Below are positions 11,054 through 24,300 of a stretch of DNA of 64,000 nt, one piece after another. Position 1 is the stretch's first letter; each line of letters begins with the position of its first letter. The position numbers were made by a program, and so were the translations under genes. Source of the stretch: Lycocorax pyrrhopterus obiensis (Eukaryota; Chordata; Aves; Passeriformes; Paradisaeidae). The stretch is from positions 744,001 through 808,000 of the forward strand of contig JACSVZ010000038.1 of NCBI GenBank assembly GCA_014706295.1. Direction: 5' to 3'. The notes beneath the pieces were generated by a model. That model was not told the DNA's origin. It worked only from the letters and a program-made list of their open reading frames with translations, and made no database searches.

Positions 11054-14000
11054 TCAGCTGACGAGCATGGGGAGGAAGTGTGTGGAGAGGTGCTGCCGGC
11101 GTGTCTTGCCCCCTCGCTGTGGCCTGCCCTTGCTATTGAGCGAGAGGAACATGGGGCGGCCGCGGTGCCACCAGTGCAGCGACGCGTAGGTGTTGTAGCC
11201 GTTCTCTTCGATGCGCTCCGTGAACTTGCAGTTGGGGCTGAACTCCTTCTGGCAGGAGAGGGAAGGGGGTGAGGGGTGGCTATGCTCAGCTGGGGCCCGT
11301 TGGACCCCAAGAGTGGGACAGGGCAGGACCCTGGCTCTTCCCTGGTCCCCTGGGGGCAGAGGGGCTTGGTGGGTGCAGTCCCCTGCTGGGGAGCAGGTCA
11401 GGGCATGGGAAACCAGGACCCTGTTCCAACTCTGCCCTGAGCCTCTGACCCTGGTGCGGTCCCTCCCAGGAGGCAGCGTCCGACCTACCGACCCGTAGAG
11501 CCTCCCCCGCTTGTTCATGGCCAGGTAGAAGCCGGTGTGCACTGCCCGGATGGCCACGACGCCGACACGCACTGACCGGATCTCGACGATGCCTGCGGGA
11601 CAGGGAAGCATGGCATGAGCCAGGGAGGGACGGGCAACCTCCCCAAGGGGCCCTGCCCCAATGCTGCCTCTGTGGCCACAGTGTCCCTCCAGTGGGACGG
11701 AGTTGCTGATCCTCACCCAGAGCCAGAGCAGCCAGAGGAACAAGGGCTGCAGCCCAAGCTGGCAGTGGGAGGGAGAACCTCTGATCCAAGGAGCGTTTGA
11801 TCTTTACTCCTCTCCTCCCCAAGGTCCAGCCACTTCCCAGGAGCTGGGCTGTGCGGGAGCGATGCCAAGCACAACCTCATGTGTGTCCTCCCCTCACTGG
11901 CAGCTCTGCCCGTGCATCCATCCCCAACGTGCCCTGGGCACCTGACCCACCTCCCGCAGCGCCTGGCCCTGGCACACACAGGGCACTGAGGCTGGCGTGG
12001 CTCTTGGAGGGGCAAAGTGTGCGTGGGGGTGGCAGCGACAGCACATATCGTGTTATGGTGGATGAAGGCACGCGGGCGAGGGCTGCGGGGGCAGGAATGG
12101 ACCAGGACAGTGCCATCCGTGGATGCCCGATTGCCTGGTGGCACAAGCGAGGACAAGCGGCCCCGTGCCCAGCACTGCGGGCTGGCGGGTGGAGGAGCAC
12201 TGCAGGACCTGAGGATGAGCCCGGGGGGCGGCTGCAGCCGGGCTGTGAAGCCACAGCTGGTCTGGCGTGTGTGTGCCCTGACCGCCGAGCTCCGGCTCGG
12301 CCGCTAATGGGAAAGGCATGTGGTCAGACCAGCGGCTCTGGCACGGGAAACACCCAGAGCATCATCAGAGCCTTTGGATTCCTGCACTGCTTCACGCCGG
12401 CCAGCCCGGAGTGCCGCTGCCCGCCCTGCCGCCCGCCAGGCACACGGCGCAGTGGGAAGGGGAGAAGGAATGTCCAGTGAGAGCAATGTGGGCACGGCAG
12501 CAGGAAGGGCTGGAGCCACAGCAGGATCTGCCCATGGGCACCACTGCAGGGGCTGCCCCGGCTTGACAGGGTGGGAGGACAGGCAGAGGCTCCGGCTAGT
12601 GGTGGCACACAGAGCGTGGGGGGCTGCAGCCCCTGGGCAGGGGCTTTCATCAATTCCCCGGCGTTGCTGGCGTTCCCCGGGCATCACCTGGCTGCGGGAG
12701 GCTGGGAGCAGGCGAGGTGGATACAGCACTGGGGCGGCGTGAGGGCTCCCGAGCGTTCGGCTCCTCGGGGATTTTCAGCCCAGCTGCTTCGGTGCTGCCA
12801 CCGGGTCCCGGCAGCTACCGGGACCCGCAGGGCCCGGCCCAGGGAAGCCACCGAAGAGCAGCAGTGGAGGGGAAGGGCTGGGCGAATGCCTGTGAATCCG
12901 TCCCACTTGATCACTGTCTGGAGCTGCTGCTATTTATAAGGACTTGCGCTTTTCTAAAAATAACCCCCTTCTGTTCCCAGCGCCCTGGCCGGCTCTGCCG
13001 CCCTTTGTTTGCAGGTGCCTGGCCAGTATGTGGCCAGAGCCAGCTCCCAGTGCTCCCAGCCTCACACTCAGCCCCAGAGGGGTCTCGGAGAGGCTGGGGA
13101 AGATGCAGGGCTTGAGGTAGGGGAGTCCCTGGAAGATCCCCCTCCACCCTAGAGCTGCCAGTGGGGCTGGTCCAGCAGCTTCTGCGAGGGCTGTGGAGCA
13201 GAGCTCGCGCCCAGCCCAGGCGCACACAGATAAGCAGAGTGAGCCCCATGTACAGCCTGGAGCTGCTCCGCCTGCCAGGCCCCATGGCCACACCGTCGAG
13301 GGAACGTGCTGGGGTGCTTTGTGCTGGCAACGTGCCTGGTCGGGACTCCTGACAGCCTCCGACACTACAGGAGGGTTCCCTGGGCTGGGCTTGGCTCCCA
13401 TGTCCTGTGGCTGCTGGGAGATGTCATGTGCTGGCCGGGAGATAGAGCAGCCCCTGCTAGACCAGGACATGGGCTGGGGGTGCTGCAACCCTCCTGCCCC
13501 AAACCCCAACACCCTGTCAGGGCACCTGGGGGATGTTCAGGCATCCCCCTTTCCCAAGGCCCCCAGTATCCTCCTCCTTGTCCAGTCACTGTCCTGCCAG
13601 CCTGGTGCCCCATCCCTGTCCCAGGGGCTGGGACCCTGCACCCCGACGGGCAGCTGATACCCGTGCACTTGCAGCCCTGACTCTTGCTGAAGTCATACAG
13701 TGACTGCCACGTCCTTGGGGACTCTGTCCCTCTGCCCACCCAGCTGTCCCTGTGTCGAGACCCAACCTGCTCTGCAGGCAAGCGGCTGCTCCATGGTCCC
13801 CTCCGACGGGGATGTTTTGCTTTCCCACATCTGACAGATGCCCCATTCTGGGACCAGCATCACCGCAAAGCTCCCTACATCCCTCCTCCCCCTCCTCCTC
13901 AGCCTTTTTCCCCCGCAGTGTGTTTGTGGGGGAACGATCAGCCATCCTCCCAGTCCAAGGCAGGGCGGGGGGGCATCGTGCACTGGCAGGACGAGATGGG

Positions 14001-14700
14001 ACAAAGGACCCCGGAGAGACCCCCTAGGACACCCCAGCCTCTGGGCAAGCAACGCCGGGTCCCCGGGCAGTGCCCGCCTGTGTCCGCGCCCCTCTCATGG
14101 CTCCCACAGTGCGGCGACGGAGGCGAGGGCAGCCGGAGCCGGTGGTGCTCGAGGAGCGGCGTGGCCCGGCCAGCGGGGATGGAGGGGACAGCGGGGACCG
14201 CTGCTCCCGCGCCCCCGGAGGACTTCGGCTGAGATTTCCCCAGAGGGAAGAGCTGCTGGCTCTCTCTGGGCCAGGCACGGAGGGGTCCCGCCGCCGACCC
14301 GAGGCGCCTCCGTCCAGCCTCCTCCCCGGTCCAGCCCCGGCAGCGCCCGCCTCTGCCGCAGTCCCGGCAGCCGGCGAGATCGGGCTCTCGCCCGCCGTGG
14401 GCGGGGGACGGCCCCAGATTCCGGCTCTTCCCTGTCCCGGTCCCGCTCTCGTCCCCACTCACTGCCCGGCCGCTCCCTCCAGCGCGTTCCCTCCACGCCG
14501 CCGCCGCCGTCGATGCGCAGGAAGAAGCGGGTGGCGGAGAAGAGCCGCCGCCAGCGCACGTCGCCCTCCAGATGCCCATAGCTGCGGGGGGGCCGCCGGC
14601 CGGTCCCGGTGGCACTGCCCGGCCCCGGCCCTGGCCCCGCCAGCACGGCGAGTGCCCCGGCGAGGCAGGCGGCGATGGCGGCGGGGCCCCCGCGCCTCAT
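11054..14700 (-). CDS. FGF22: Fibroblast growth factor 22 (3 exons, 178 aa)
   Basis: Coding exons on the minus strand: 14700-14463, 11592-11489 and 11248-11054. The middle exon is 104 nt, the size typical of FGF genes, and the phases join. The start at 14700 gives [15 protein letters not shown], a short basic end followed by a hydrophobic core, i.e. a secretory signal peptide that aligns with the human start. The core holds [15 protein letters not shown], then [24 protein letters not shown] and [13 protein letters not shown], and ends HFLPMLVS; these are the beta-trefoil landmarks of the FGF7/10/22 subfamily. FGF22 is a secreted ligand for FGFR1b/2b with heparan sulfate and, in mammals, a presynaptic organiser. 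A glycine-rich loop (about residues 65-68) is unusual. An upstream in-frame ATG would add about 15 residues ahead of the signal and is less likely. FGF7 and FGF10 are excluded by synteny. Confidence 0.93.
11593..14462 (-). other. FGF22 intron 1
   Basis: This 2.9-kb intron is GC-rich towards exon 1 (above about 14,040) as part of the divergent CpG island. It includes a pyrimidine-rich tract at about 13,880-13,915. No exon or repeat family was recognised inside it. Confidence 0.6.
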
Positions 14701-15351
14701 GGCGGCGGGCGGCGGGCGGGCGGCGGGCGACGGGCGATGGGCCATGGCCACGGCGGCGACCGGCGACCGGCCCCGACGGCGCGAGCGGCCAGGGATGGGC
14801 GGCCCGGGGCGGGGCGGCGAATGGGCGGGGCGGGGGCTGGGGCGGTGCGTCCCATTCATAAATCGGCGCCCCGACGGCTGTCCCGGGTTACCGGTCGCGG
14901 TCACTCGCCTATGCCCGCGCGTCGTCCGGTTGGGGACCGCACACTCCGGTATCCACCGTCGGCCGCGACGGGCGGGCAAGGGCCGAGCGCCGCGGGCACA
15001 GAGTGTGGGGAGAGGTGGAGGGCGCGGGGTTGCTGTGACTCAGGACCCGGGGATGGTGGTCCCGACCTGAGACGCGCCGAGCTCGGGCCGGAGAGGCACG
15101 GGTCAGCCGGGCTCCGCCGTGTTCCCCGGGCTCCGCCACCTCCCGGCCCCTCCGCCGTGTCCCGGGATCCGCGCTCGTCCCGACCCACCCCGTCGGGGCC
15201 GCCGCGGCCGCCAGGGGGCGCGGGGGCGCGGCCGCGCTGCACCATGGGAGCTGTAGTCCGGCGCGGCGGGACTCGCGCTCCCGGCGTGCCGCGCGTTGGC
15301 GCGGCGGGGTTGGCGCGTGCGCGGTGACGCGCGGCGCGCGTGGCCCCGGCG
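14701..15351. promoter_or_regulatory. FGF22/POLRMT head-to-head CpG-island promoter
   Basis: Only 651 bp separate the two start codons, and the interval is dense in CpG and GC boxes. It holds a ZNF143-type motif TGGGAGCTGTAGT at 15245-15257, a CTCF-like core CCGCCAGGGGGCGC near 15207-15220, and an NRF-1-like site at 15312-15323, about 30 bp before the POLRMT ATG. No TATA box stands at a fitting distance, apart from a CATAAAT at about 14857. Motifs are read by eye; bidirectional activity is inferred from the layout. Confidence 0.7.
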
Positions 15352-18300
15352 ATGTCGCTGCTGCGGCTGCGGGCGGTGCTGAGGGGCCCGGGCGGGCTGA
15401 GGGGGCCCGGTGAGCGGGAACGGGGACCGGAGGGGACGCGGAGGGACCGGCGGGACACGGAGGGGCCGTGGCGCCGCGGAGGCACCAGGGGGGCATGGAG
15501 GGACCGGCGGGGACACGAGGAGACCAGGGCACGCCCCGAGAGTGGGGACGGAGATGGCCCGGGACGTCCCACGATTCTGAGCATTCTCTGGGACACACCG
15601 GGAGGCTGGAAGGGTCTTTTTGCGTCGTGAGCACCCCAGGGATAGAGTCGGGACTGTGGAAGTGCTGGGATGTTGTTACTCTCCAGAGGACTGACAGGGG
15701 GGCTCTGGGTCCCGTCCCAGCTCTGGGATAGTGCCCGCCTGCTGTGGGGGTGTTGGGGTGCTGCCACCCCGTTCACAGCGCTGGGGTTTGTGGTGTCCCT
15801 GGGGTCATGTTGCTTCTGAGCCTCTGGATCCAGGGGGCGAGGTGTGTCCCTGTCCCTCCCTCCCTCCTATGCTGCTGCTGGAGCAGCTGAGCTGAGAAAC
15901 GTCCCTTGATCGCTCTGTCCACGCTGTGTCCAGCTGGGGCTATGGGGCAGAGTGGGGGTCAGGAAGTGCTCGAGGGAGTGAAGCTTCCTCTGATCCCGAC
16001 ATCTTTGCGTTCTTCCGTGGCAGGGATCCCGTGGAGAATCTTCAGGAGCTACTCCTCTGCCAGCACCAAGGAGAAGGCAAACAGAAATGGCACTTGTGAG
16101 AGGACAGAGCTGCTGGAAGGTGAGTGCTGGGAGAGCTGCAGTGAGCAGACAGCAGTCAGACCAGCCTGAGCTGTTGCTTTTTCCCTGGCAGTGACACTGC
16201 TGGGTTCCTGGGATGCTGGGGTGGGCCCCAGCTTGCAGGTAGATCTCAGAGAGACAATGGTTGGTATCTCTGTCTGGGAGCGGGGCTGGCCAAGGAGGGA
16301 TGAAGTTCTTGTGGGAACCCTTTTTTCTGACCATGATCCTGGTACTTCCAGAGTGAGGACAGGACAGAGCCTTCTGCTGTGTTTTGTCTCCCATCACCTC
16401 TCTCTATTTCCCACTAGTGCTCAAAGCTCGAGCAAAGCAGCTCCAAGGCAGCAACATCCCGGAGGTGACGGTCAACAAGGTGGAACTGGCCCCACTGGGC
16501 AGTGACAGGTACCAGGAGGCTGTGGCCCTTGGCCCCAGGGAGAAGCAGCCCGTTCCCAGGGCACGGGATGATGGCCTAGCCCAGTCCAGCAACTGGGCCA
16601 AAAAGTTGCAGAAGGAGTTGTACATCCAACAGCTGAAGGTGGAGCAAGAATTGCCCAGTGCTGCCTCCCAGCTGGCTCTGGAGGGCCAGGCCAAGCTAGA
16701 GGTCGAGGCAGAGGCCAAAGCCAAACCCAAAGCAAAAATCATGAAGAGCCCAAAGATCCCAAAGATGAAAGCAGCCGCTGCCTGGAGCCAGAGCTCCGGT
16801 GGCCCCCACAGCAAGCCCAGGGTAGCGGAAGCGAAGGAAGGTGCGCAGCTGAAGAGGCCTCAGAGCATGCCAAGCGACAAGAGTAACCAGCAGGTCTTGC
16901 AGCAGACCATCCAGTCCAACCTGGAGTGCTTCCTGTTCCTGCAGCAGCCGGAGGAGGCCGAGCGGTACCTCCTGCTGTGCCACAGCTCTCCGGTGAAGAG
17001 GAAGGTGCTGGACATTGGTGCCTACAACATTGTGATGCGCAGCTGGGCCAGGAAGGTACCGAGCCGTGGGTGCTCCGGGTGGGAGAGGGGCTGGCTTGTG
17101 AGGAAGAGCCTCCAGCTGGTTTTACCTGTGGGTGTCACACCCGCCTTCAGCAAGTGTTCAAGCAGTGCTTCTGCCAAGGGGGACGGAGCTGGCATGAGGC
17201 CACAGATCTGTGTGAGGTGGCTTTGAGAGGAAGAAGGGAATGGGGAAAGGGCAGGGTAGACGTGACTAAATCTGAACAGGAGCAGAGGGGCGTGGAGCTG
17301 TGATTTTGGGGCCGCTGGTGTCAGTGTGCACAGCCTCCTTCCCTTCTCACTTGCAGGGCTGCTTGAATCGCATCGACCGATTGTTTTCCATCCTGGAGCC
17401 CGCCGGCCTCCGGCCCAATTTGGACTCCTATGCGGCAGCCCTGGAGTGCATGGGCCGGAACCAGTCGCCTCCCAAAGCCATCTTGAGGTAACACCTGCCT
17501 CAGGTGCTGCTGAGCCTTGGGGGCAGCAGCTCCACATCCTGTGCTTGGAGAACTGGGAGATGCAGCGGGTCGGGGTCAGGAAGAGGTGCCCCTGCTGTGT
17601 GCCCACCTGGATGCTCTGACCCACTTCTCATGGCCAGATTTTGGGGTGGGCAGAGCTCCCACAGCATCCTCCCCGCCACCCCCAGCTGCTGGGGAGTTTC
17701 TCTGAGATCGTGCAGGGAGAGATGTGGGAGGTGAGAGCAGGCACTGCTTCCCCCAGAGCTGGGCTCTCTCCAGTCAGAGACTCCTTGGTTCCGCACCCAT
17801 CACAGGCATCTCGCTCGTCTGGCTTCTCCATTGCTGCCTGCTGGGAATGGCTTGGCTCCTCCGTTTGTTTTTATGGCACTTCTGTGGAGTTTGCCCTTTT
17901 TGGCGGGCTCAGTCCCATAGCTGATTCCTGCAAGGCTCTTCAGAGGAGCGTGGTCAGAAGATTCAGGTGGATTTCATGGAGCATGATGGACAGGAGAGTG
18001 TCAGTGCCAAAGCAGGGAGCTGAAGGAGCCCTGTAAGTTCCCACAGGCTGGGCCTAGGGGCAGTGCCTGGGGCTGGAGGCACAGCCAGCTCCTCTCCAGA
18101 GCATGGAGAAAGCTTCTGGAGCAGTAGTGCTAAGCCTTAGGGATGTATCACCGGTCTCTCTGTCCTTTGGCTGCTAACAAGTTTTAGATGCCTTCAAGGG
18201 AATTCAGTCAGCTGACTCCGAGAGGGCTGTCATTGACTGTCCTGGATGGTGTGGGAGCTGTGTCAGTGCAGCACAGGCTGTGGGGCTGCTTGTGGGCAGC

Positions 18301-21300
18301 TCGGTCCCGCAGTGGCCGGAGCTCGGCCTCTCTGCCCAGGCAGCTCAGCAGCGGTGCGGGCAGAGGGATGGACACCTGATCCCTGTAACTTGAGGCGGGT
18401 GACCTTGTGGGACGGGCTGTGCTGAGGCAGCTCCTGCTCCAGCAGCTTCTGTACAACATGCTCAGGCCCTTGGGGAAGATCGAGCCTGTCCTGTCTGCCC
18501 CTCCTCAGATACCTGCAGCAGCTGAACAGCGATGGCTTCCACGTGGATGAGCTCTTCCAAAAGTGCCTGTTTGAGGCAGATGAGAAGGAGATGGTGCTGT
18601 GGGCCATTAGGACTGTCCAGCCCAACTACCAGCTGCCTCCTCCACCCAGCCCCCAGATCTGCAAGTCTTCTCTGCTCCAGGACTTCTATTCCAGAGTAAG
18701 CCACAGCGCTCAGGGAGGTGTTGAAGCTGGCCAGGTGGTGTTCACAGGTGTTCTCAGGTACAGCCCAGGGGAGGGCTGAAGGGGAAGAACCTTTCAGCCT
18801 GACCTCTGCTCAATATCCCACACAAATCATCAAATGAATGATGTTACCAACAGCCTTGCAGAGGGCTGCAGGGGGCTAGAGATGGCCTCCATGCACTGGA
18901 GGGGGTGCTTGGGGAGGTGCTTGGCCATAACACAGGAGCAGAGCAGCCTCTGGGGTTTGCCTGCCAGAGAGCTCTGGACCCAGAGGTCCCAGCAAGATGC
19001 TTTCAGCCCAGACTTGTACCACAAGCCTCTTGCAGGGAAGCTGGGAGATTGAGCACGGCTTCTCTTCCTCCCACTTTTGGCACTGGCTGCCTCTCTCCCA
19101 TTGCAGGAGACGATGGTGTCGTACCCCAAGCTGGATCTCTCCATGAAGGAGTTGCAGGAGCGCTTCCAGCAGCAGCTGGAGATGGAGCTGAAGAACACCA
19201 TAACCATCGAGTCAGTGGAGGCAGCCAAGCCCCTGACCCCGCAGGCTATCAAAGCGGTAAAGCTCTGGGGGCAGGGGGGCCATTGCAGCCCTCAGGACCT
19301 GTGGGTGAGAGCTGGGGGTCCATGAGCTAAAGAGGGGGCAACTCATGCTGACCAGCTCTCTTCCTTCCTTTTCTGTGCAGCGTGAGCTGCTGGGCACCCT
19401 CCGCTCCCAGTGGCACAAGGCCGTCCTCCAGGCCCTGCAGAATTCCAAGCGCAGCATGGCCAGGCCCAAGAGTCTGTCCAAGTACAGCGCCCTCTACCCT
19501 TACCTGTGCCTGCTGCCAGATGAGGAGTATGTGGACATCATGCTGCAGGTAAGAGCCTGCCCTGCCCTCACAGGAGTGGGGCTGGACCGTCAGCCATGGG
19601 GCTGTCACAGAGCACTAATGTCCCACTTGAGCCAGCAGGACTGGAGCTTCCTGAGAGTTTTACCAGGTTATTAGGTGCAGGCTGTGTGCTCCCTGTGCAG
19701 AGCAGCCAGAGAAATCCTGCTCTGTCCTGGTTGTGTTTCCTTTCTGACCATCTGTTCAGCATCATGGAAATCAGCATCTTCCTCTGCTCCCTGCACAGCA
19801 GTTTTAACTCCCGCTTTGTCTCTCTGCTGTGTCTCTCTGTTCCTCCTTCCTAAGACCCTCTTTGCCTTCCCCTTTCCCAGGTCCTCAATGATCTGTCTCC
19901 ACAAGGTGAGTCCCTGGCAGTCCTGGCCAGGGAGCTGGGCTCCAAGGTCTACGACAGGTACATCATCCAGAGGAAGCTGCGCAGCTGTCAGCTGGAGAAA
20001 GTGCAGGAGATCTATGAGAACTACATCCAGCTGCTGGCAAAGGACAGCCAGGTAGGAGCCCTTGGAGCCAGGTGTCCCATGCAGGAAAGCTCTGGGCTTT
20101 GCAGGGCAGGAGGGGACAAGACGGGAGAAAGGGGCCAAGGCCACTGCCCTGGGCACCTCGAGGACCAGGTGAGCAGGTTGTTCCCAGAGCTGAGTGCACA
20201 TGGGGGCAGGCAGGTCTGCAATCTGGGCAGGAGGGGCAGGATGCTATGGGAACAGAGTGTCAGCACTGGGATGTGGCAAGAGGAAGGACTTAGCAGTGCC
20301 ACTGTTCCCATTCTCACTGTTGGGCTCACCCCAGCCTCCCCAGCCCTCCTTCCCCGAACACCCCTGTCAAGGAGGACCTCATAGGGACACAAAGGTAGGA
20401 GAGTCCTTCTCAGAACCACGTCCCAAGTAGATAGATCCCATCCAGCAAACCCCCTGGGAGCAGCATGGCTGGCCTCTCCAGCTGACCCCATTTTCTCCTT
20501 CCGCCTCCCAGCCTAAACAGTACTTACCACGGGAATACTGGGAGAAGCTGGTGGCAGAAGCAGGCTTTGGGCCCTCCCTTAACTTGAAGAACTGCAGCTG
20601 GCCTTGTGTGCTCCTCATGCGCCTGGGCATGCACATGCTGGAGCTCCTGGTGAAGTCAGTCAAGGTGCCCAGGAACATCCTCAATCGTCGCCTGGAGTCC
20701 AAACCTATCCCTGTCCTCTACCACGTCTACTCCTTCTACAGCACCTGGCAGGTGAGCCTCATCCTGGGGGCTCTGGGGCTGTGCAGGATACCCCTTCCTC
20801 AAAATCAGACCCTTGCAAGGCCCTTTTCTGTCCTTGCTGCCATTCCTGCTGAGGGATGCTTTGAGGAACCCTTGATTCTGTGTGGGTGCTCTCCTTACTT
20901 GGCATGATCCTTATGGAATGGCTGACTGACTGCAGGTTCTTCCACACTCCAGCCCTAATCCTCTACTGCTGATTCTCCTCTCCAGGTCGGGCTGATAAAG
21001 CCCCATCCCATCTTCTCCCAGCTTGTGGCGAAGGCTGCAGAGACCACGCTGACCTTCAACACCTCTGCCATGCCCATGCTGTGCCCCCCACTGCCCTGGA
21101 CCTCCCCCCATTTCGGCGCCTTTGTCCTCAACGACACCAAGCTGATGCGCTTCATGGATGAGAGCATCCACCACCAGCTGCTCCTGGAGCAGTGTCCCCT
21201 CGTGAACCTCCACCCTGTGCTGGATGCCCTGAACCAGCTGGGCAACTGCGCCTGGAAGATCAACCAGCCGGTGCTGGATATCATCATCTCCATCTTCAAC

Positions 21301-24300
21301 GACAAAGGGGACGAGAAGCTGGACATCCCACCGCCCCTCTCTGAGGCTCCCAAGCCTCCCACTGCTCCCGGCCATCCCTCAACCTGGAGCAAGTCCCTCA
21401 AGCACGAGCTGTTCCTGTGCAAGAAGAAGACTGCAGAGATGCACAGCCTGCGGATGGACGCGCTCTACAAGCTCTCCATCGCCAACTACGTCAGGGACAA
21501 GGTGTTCTGGTTCCCTCACAACATGGATTTCCGTGGCAGGACTTACCCATGCCCGCCCTATTTCAACCACCTGGGGAACGATGTCACTCGGGCCATCCTG
21601 CTGTTTGCAGAGGGGAGGCCGCTGGGGCCCAGGGGACTTGACTGGCTGAAGATCCACCTCATCAACCTGACGGGGCTGAAGAAGAAGAACGCCTTGCAGG
21701 AGCGGCTGGAGTATGCCAATGAAATCATGGACGACATCCTGGACTCGGCTGACCACCCGCTCACGGTACGTGGGAGCTTCTAGGAAGTGAAATAAAATGG
21801 AAATCACAATCGGTTTGGAAATAAAAACATTTTGAAAGATACGCTTTTGAGAGGTAAAAAGGAAACAAAGCAATGCAGAGATTCCTAAGTAATACATTCC
21901 TGTCTGAAAATATGGTGAAGTACTAGGGAAGTGGAGGCATGGTGGGAGGAGGTGCTGTGCCCAGCATATCCCAGGTGCTCAGGGGCTCCTGCCTGTGATT
22001 TGAGGGGCACAAGAGCACTGCCTGCTCCTACCGGCCTGTGCTTTCTCATTCCTAGGGCAGGAAGTGGTGGATGGACAAAGATGAGCCCTGGCAAACCTTG
22101 GCATGCTGTATGGAAATCGCCAAAGCCTCGAGGTCCCCAGATCCGGCAGCCTACATCTCTCACTTCCCGGTTCACCAGGTGGGAGCCCGGCAGATCCGCA
22201 CAGCCTGTGTGAGGCTCAGCGGGGCAGGAAAGGAGCATCCAAGTCTGCAGCACTGCAATCTCTGCTCCGTGTGGCTGGGATTTTTTAGGAATGGGAATGC
22301 AGTGTTGGGCATCTTGGCATGAGAACTCCGGTGATTTGCTGCTGCCTGCAGCCATCCATGAGCCAGTACAGCCAAGGGCTGCCTCGCTTCCCTTGGCTCA
22401 AGCAGAGCCCAGCTGGGAGATCGCTGGCAGCTGCTGCAGGGTGAGAGCCAGGCCAGTCTCACCTTCTGCAGCCACAGGATCAGGACTGGAAGTCAGCCCA
22501 GCGTGGCAACACCTGGCTGGCTGGAGTGCTTGGAGCTGTGCTTTGGGGGCCTTTGCTCCACTCCTGCTCCAAGGCTGAAGCCAAGCAGCTCTGCAGGAGC
22601 CAATATGGGAGGTCTGGAACTCTGAGGAAGGGCATGGGGACAGAGATGGTTTTCCCCCGTGTTCAGTGGCCTGTCACCTTGTGCCCTGTCCCTGCTCAGG
22701 TGCTGCTCAGCTCCCTGAAGGCACCCGTCCTCCCTGGCTGTACGGGGACGTGGCTGATGGTGGCCATGGGTGAGGGGTCTCCTTTGTCTTATGAGATCAA
22801 GTGGCCTTGACTGAGTGGGGAGGGCAGCAGTTGTTCTGCCAGTAGCGATGGTCTGGAATATGCATGAGACAGTAAGGACTGATATTTTGATGACAACAAA
22901 AGATCAAGAGAGCAACTGGGGGTGTGTGGAGGGTGCAGCTAATGAAATATCAGCAAGGACTTCTTCTGGAGGGTACCCAAGTCTTGTTCTGCCTGAGTCA
23001 TCAGCGCTCAATTAACGGAGCTGTCAGGTCCTGGCACTGCCTTTCCGCACTGCAGGGACTGGGGAGAGGGTGCAGGAGAAAGGGGGCCCTGTCTGAGAGA
23101 CCTGACAGTCCTGGGGTATCTGTGGCTCCCTGTGAGCAGGGAGAGCCTGAGCACAGGGGGCCAGGAAAGGCAGCACGTCTGGGGCAAACATTGCTGCCAG
23201 TGCAGTCTGGGGAGCACCAGGATCTTCATGCGCTGTCATTCAGGTCCTGCCTATCTCACCCAAGCTGCTCTTGGTTCTAGGAGGGCTGCAAGGGCAGCTG
23301 CTGTGGCAGACGCTCACTGTGCCTCTGATGCAGCTTTGGGAAGTCCGGGTGGGAGCTGATTTCTCTCAGAGGGATGTTTTCATCTGCTGGCAGTGCAGCT
23401 GGCTGGAGCTGTAGAGCCAGCTGGGCTTCCTGAGGGATCTTTGGCTTGGCCTGTCTTATCCTGCCTCTGATCCCACTGCTGAGGTTGTTTTGACTGCTGG
23501 CTCTTGGGGCTGCTTTTAGCATCCCAGACATATTCAGTGTTTTCCCAGTTTTCTGGTTTTCAGTGTTTCCACAGAGCTCTGATGTCTTTGGAAACCCACA
23601 GAGGTGATGATGTGAGGTTTCTGATTTTAAACCTCACAGGTCACAGTAGTTAGGGATGGACACAGGCAGGAAACCTGGCCAGAAGGAAAATGGTCACTGC
23701 TGGGAGATGGTCACTGCTCTGAAGAGGGGGGGGGAATAATGACCACCTGAGTCCAGGCTACCTGTGCATGGGGAGGGGGCGGATGAGCAGGGCTCTGTCC
23801 ACACACTAACTCCTTGTTTCCCGCGTGCTCTTCCTGCAGGATGGCTCCTGCAATGGGCTGCAGCACTATGCAGCACTTGGCCGGGACCTCAGCGGCGCTG
23901 CCTCCGTCAACCTGGTGCCCTGTGGGCTCCCTCAGGATGTCTACAGTGCAGTGGCCCAGCAGGTGAGTCACAGTGGGGACACACGGGGTCCTTTTGGACC
24001 TGCCTCCTCCTCTTGGTGTGCCCAGGGTGACTCCCACTCCCAAGGAGAAAGGTGGGGATGAGATGAGTGTGCAGACAGCTGGGGAGGCATGAGCTGGTCA
24101 GAGACAGGGACTCTCTGTCCCCGAGTGGGATCTGACTGGAGATCTGTCCTCACAGAGGTGGCCATGAGAAATCCCCTGGGATTTCTGCAGTCCTCAGTTC
24201 TCCTGAAGCCTGGGAGAACTAGGCTGGAGAGGTGGAAGAGAGCAGAGTGTGTTCCTCTTCCCTTGCTCACAGCTGGCTGGCCCATGGGTTATGAGATTTT

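Noticed and set aside
14070..14979. Long frames on both strands around FGF22 exon 1
   Set aside because: Only the frame that holds the conserved [11 protein letters not shown] segment is real; the others are CpG-island shadows.
15340..15351. Upstream in-frame GTG start for POLRMT
   Set aside because: Nuclear genes rarely start at GTG; the ATG at 15352 gives the expected arginine-rich mitochondrial presequence.
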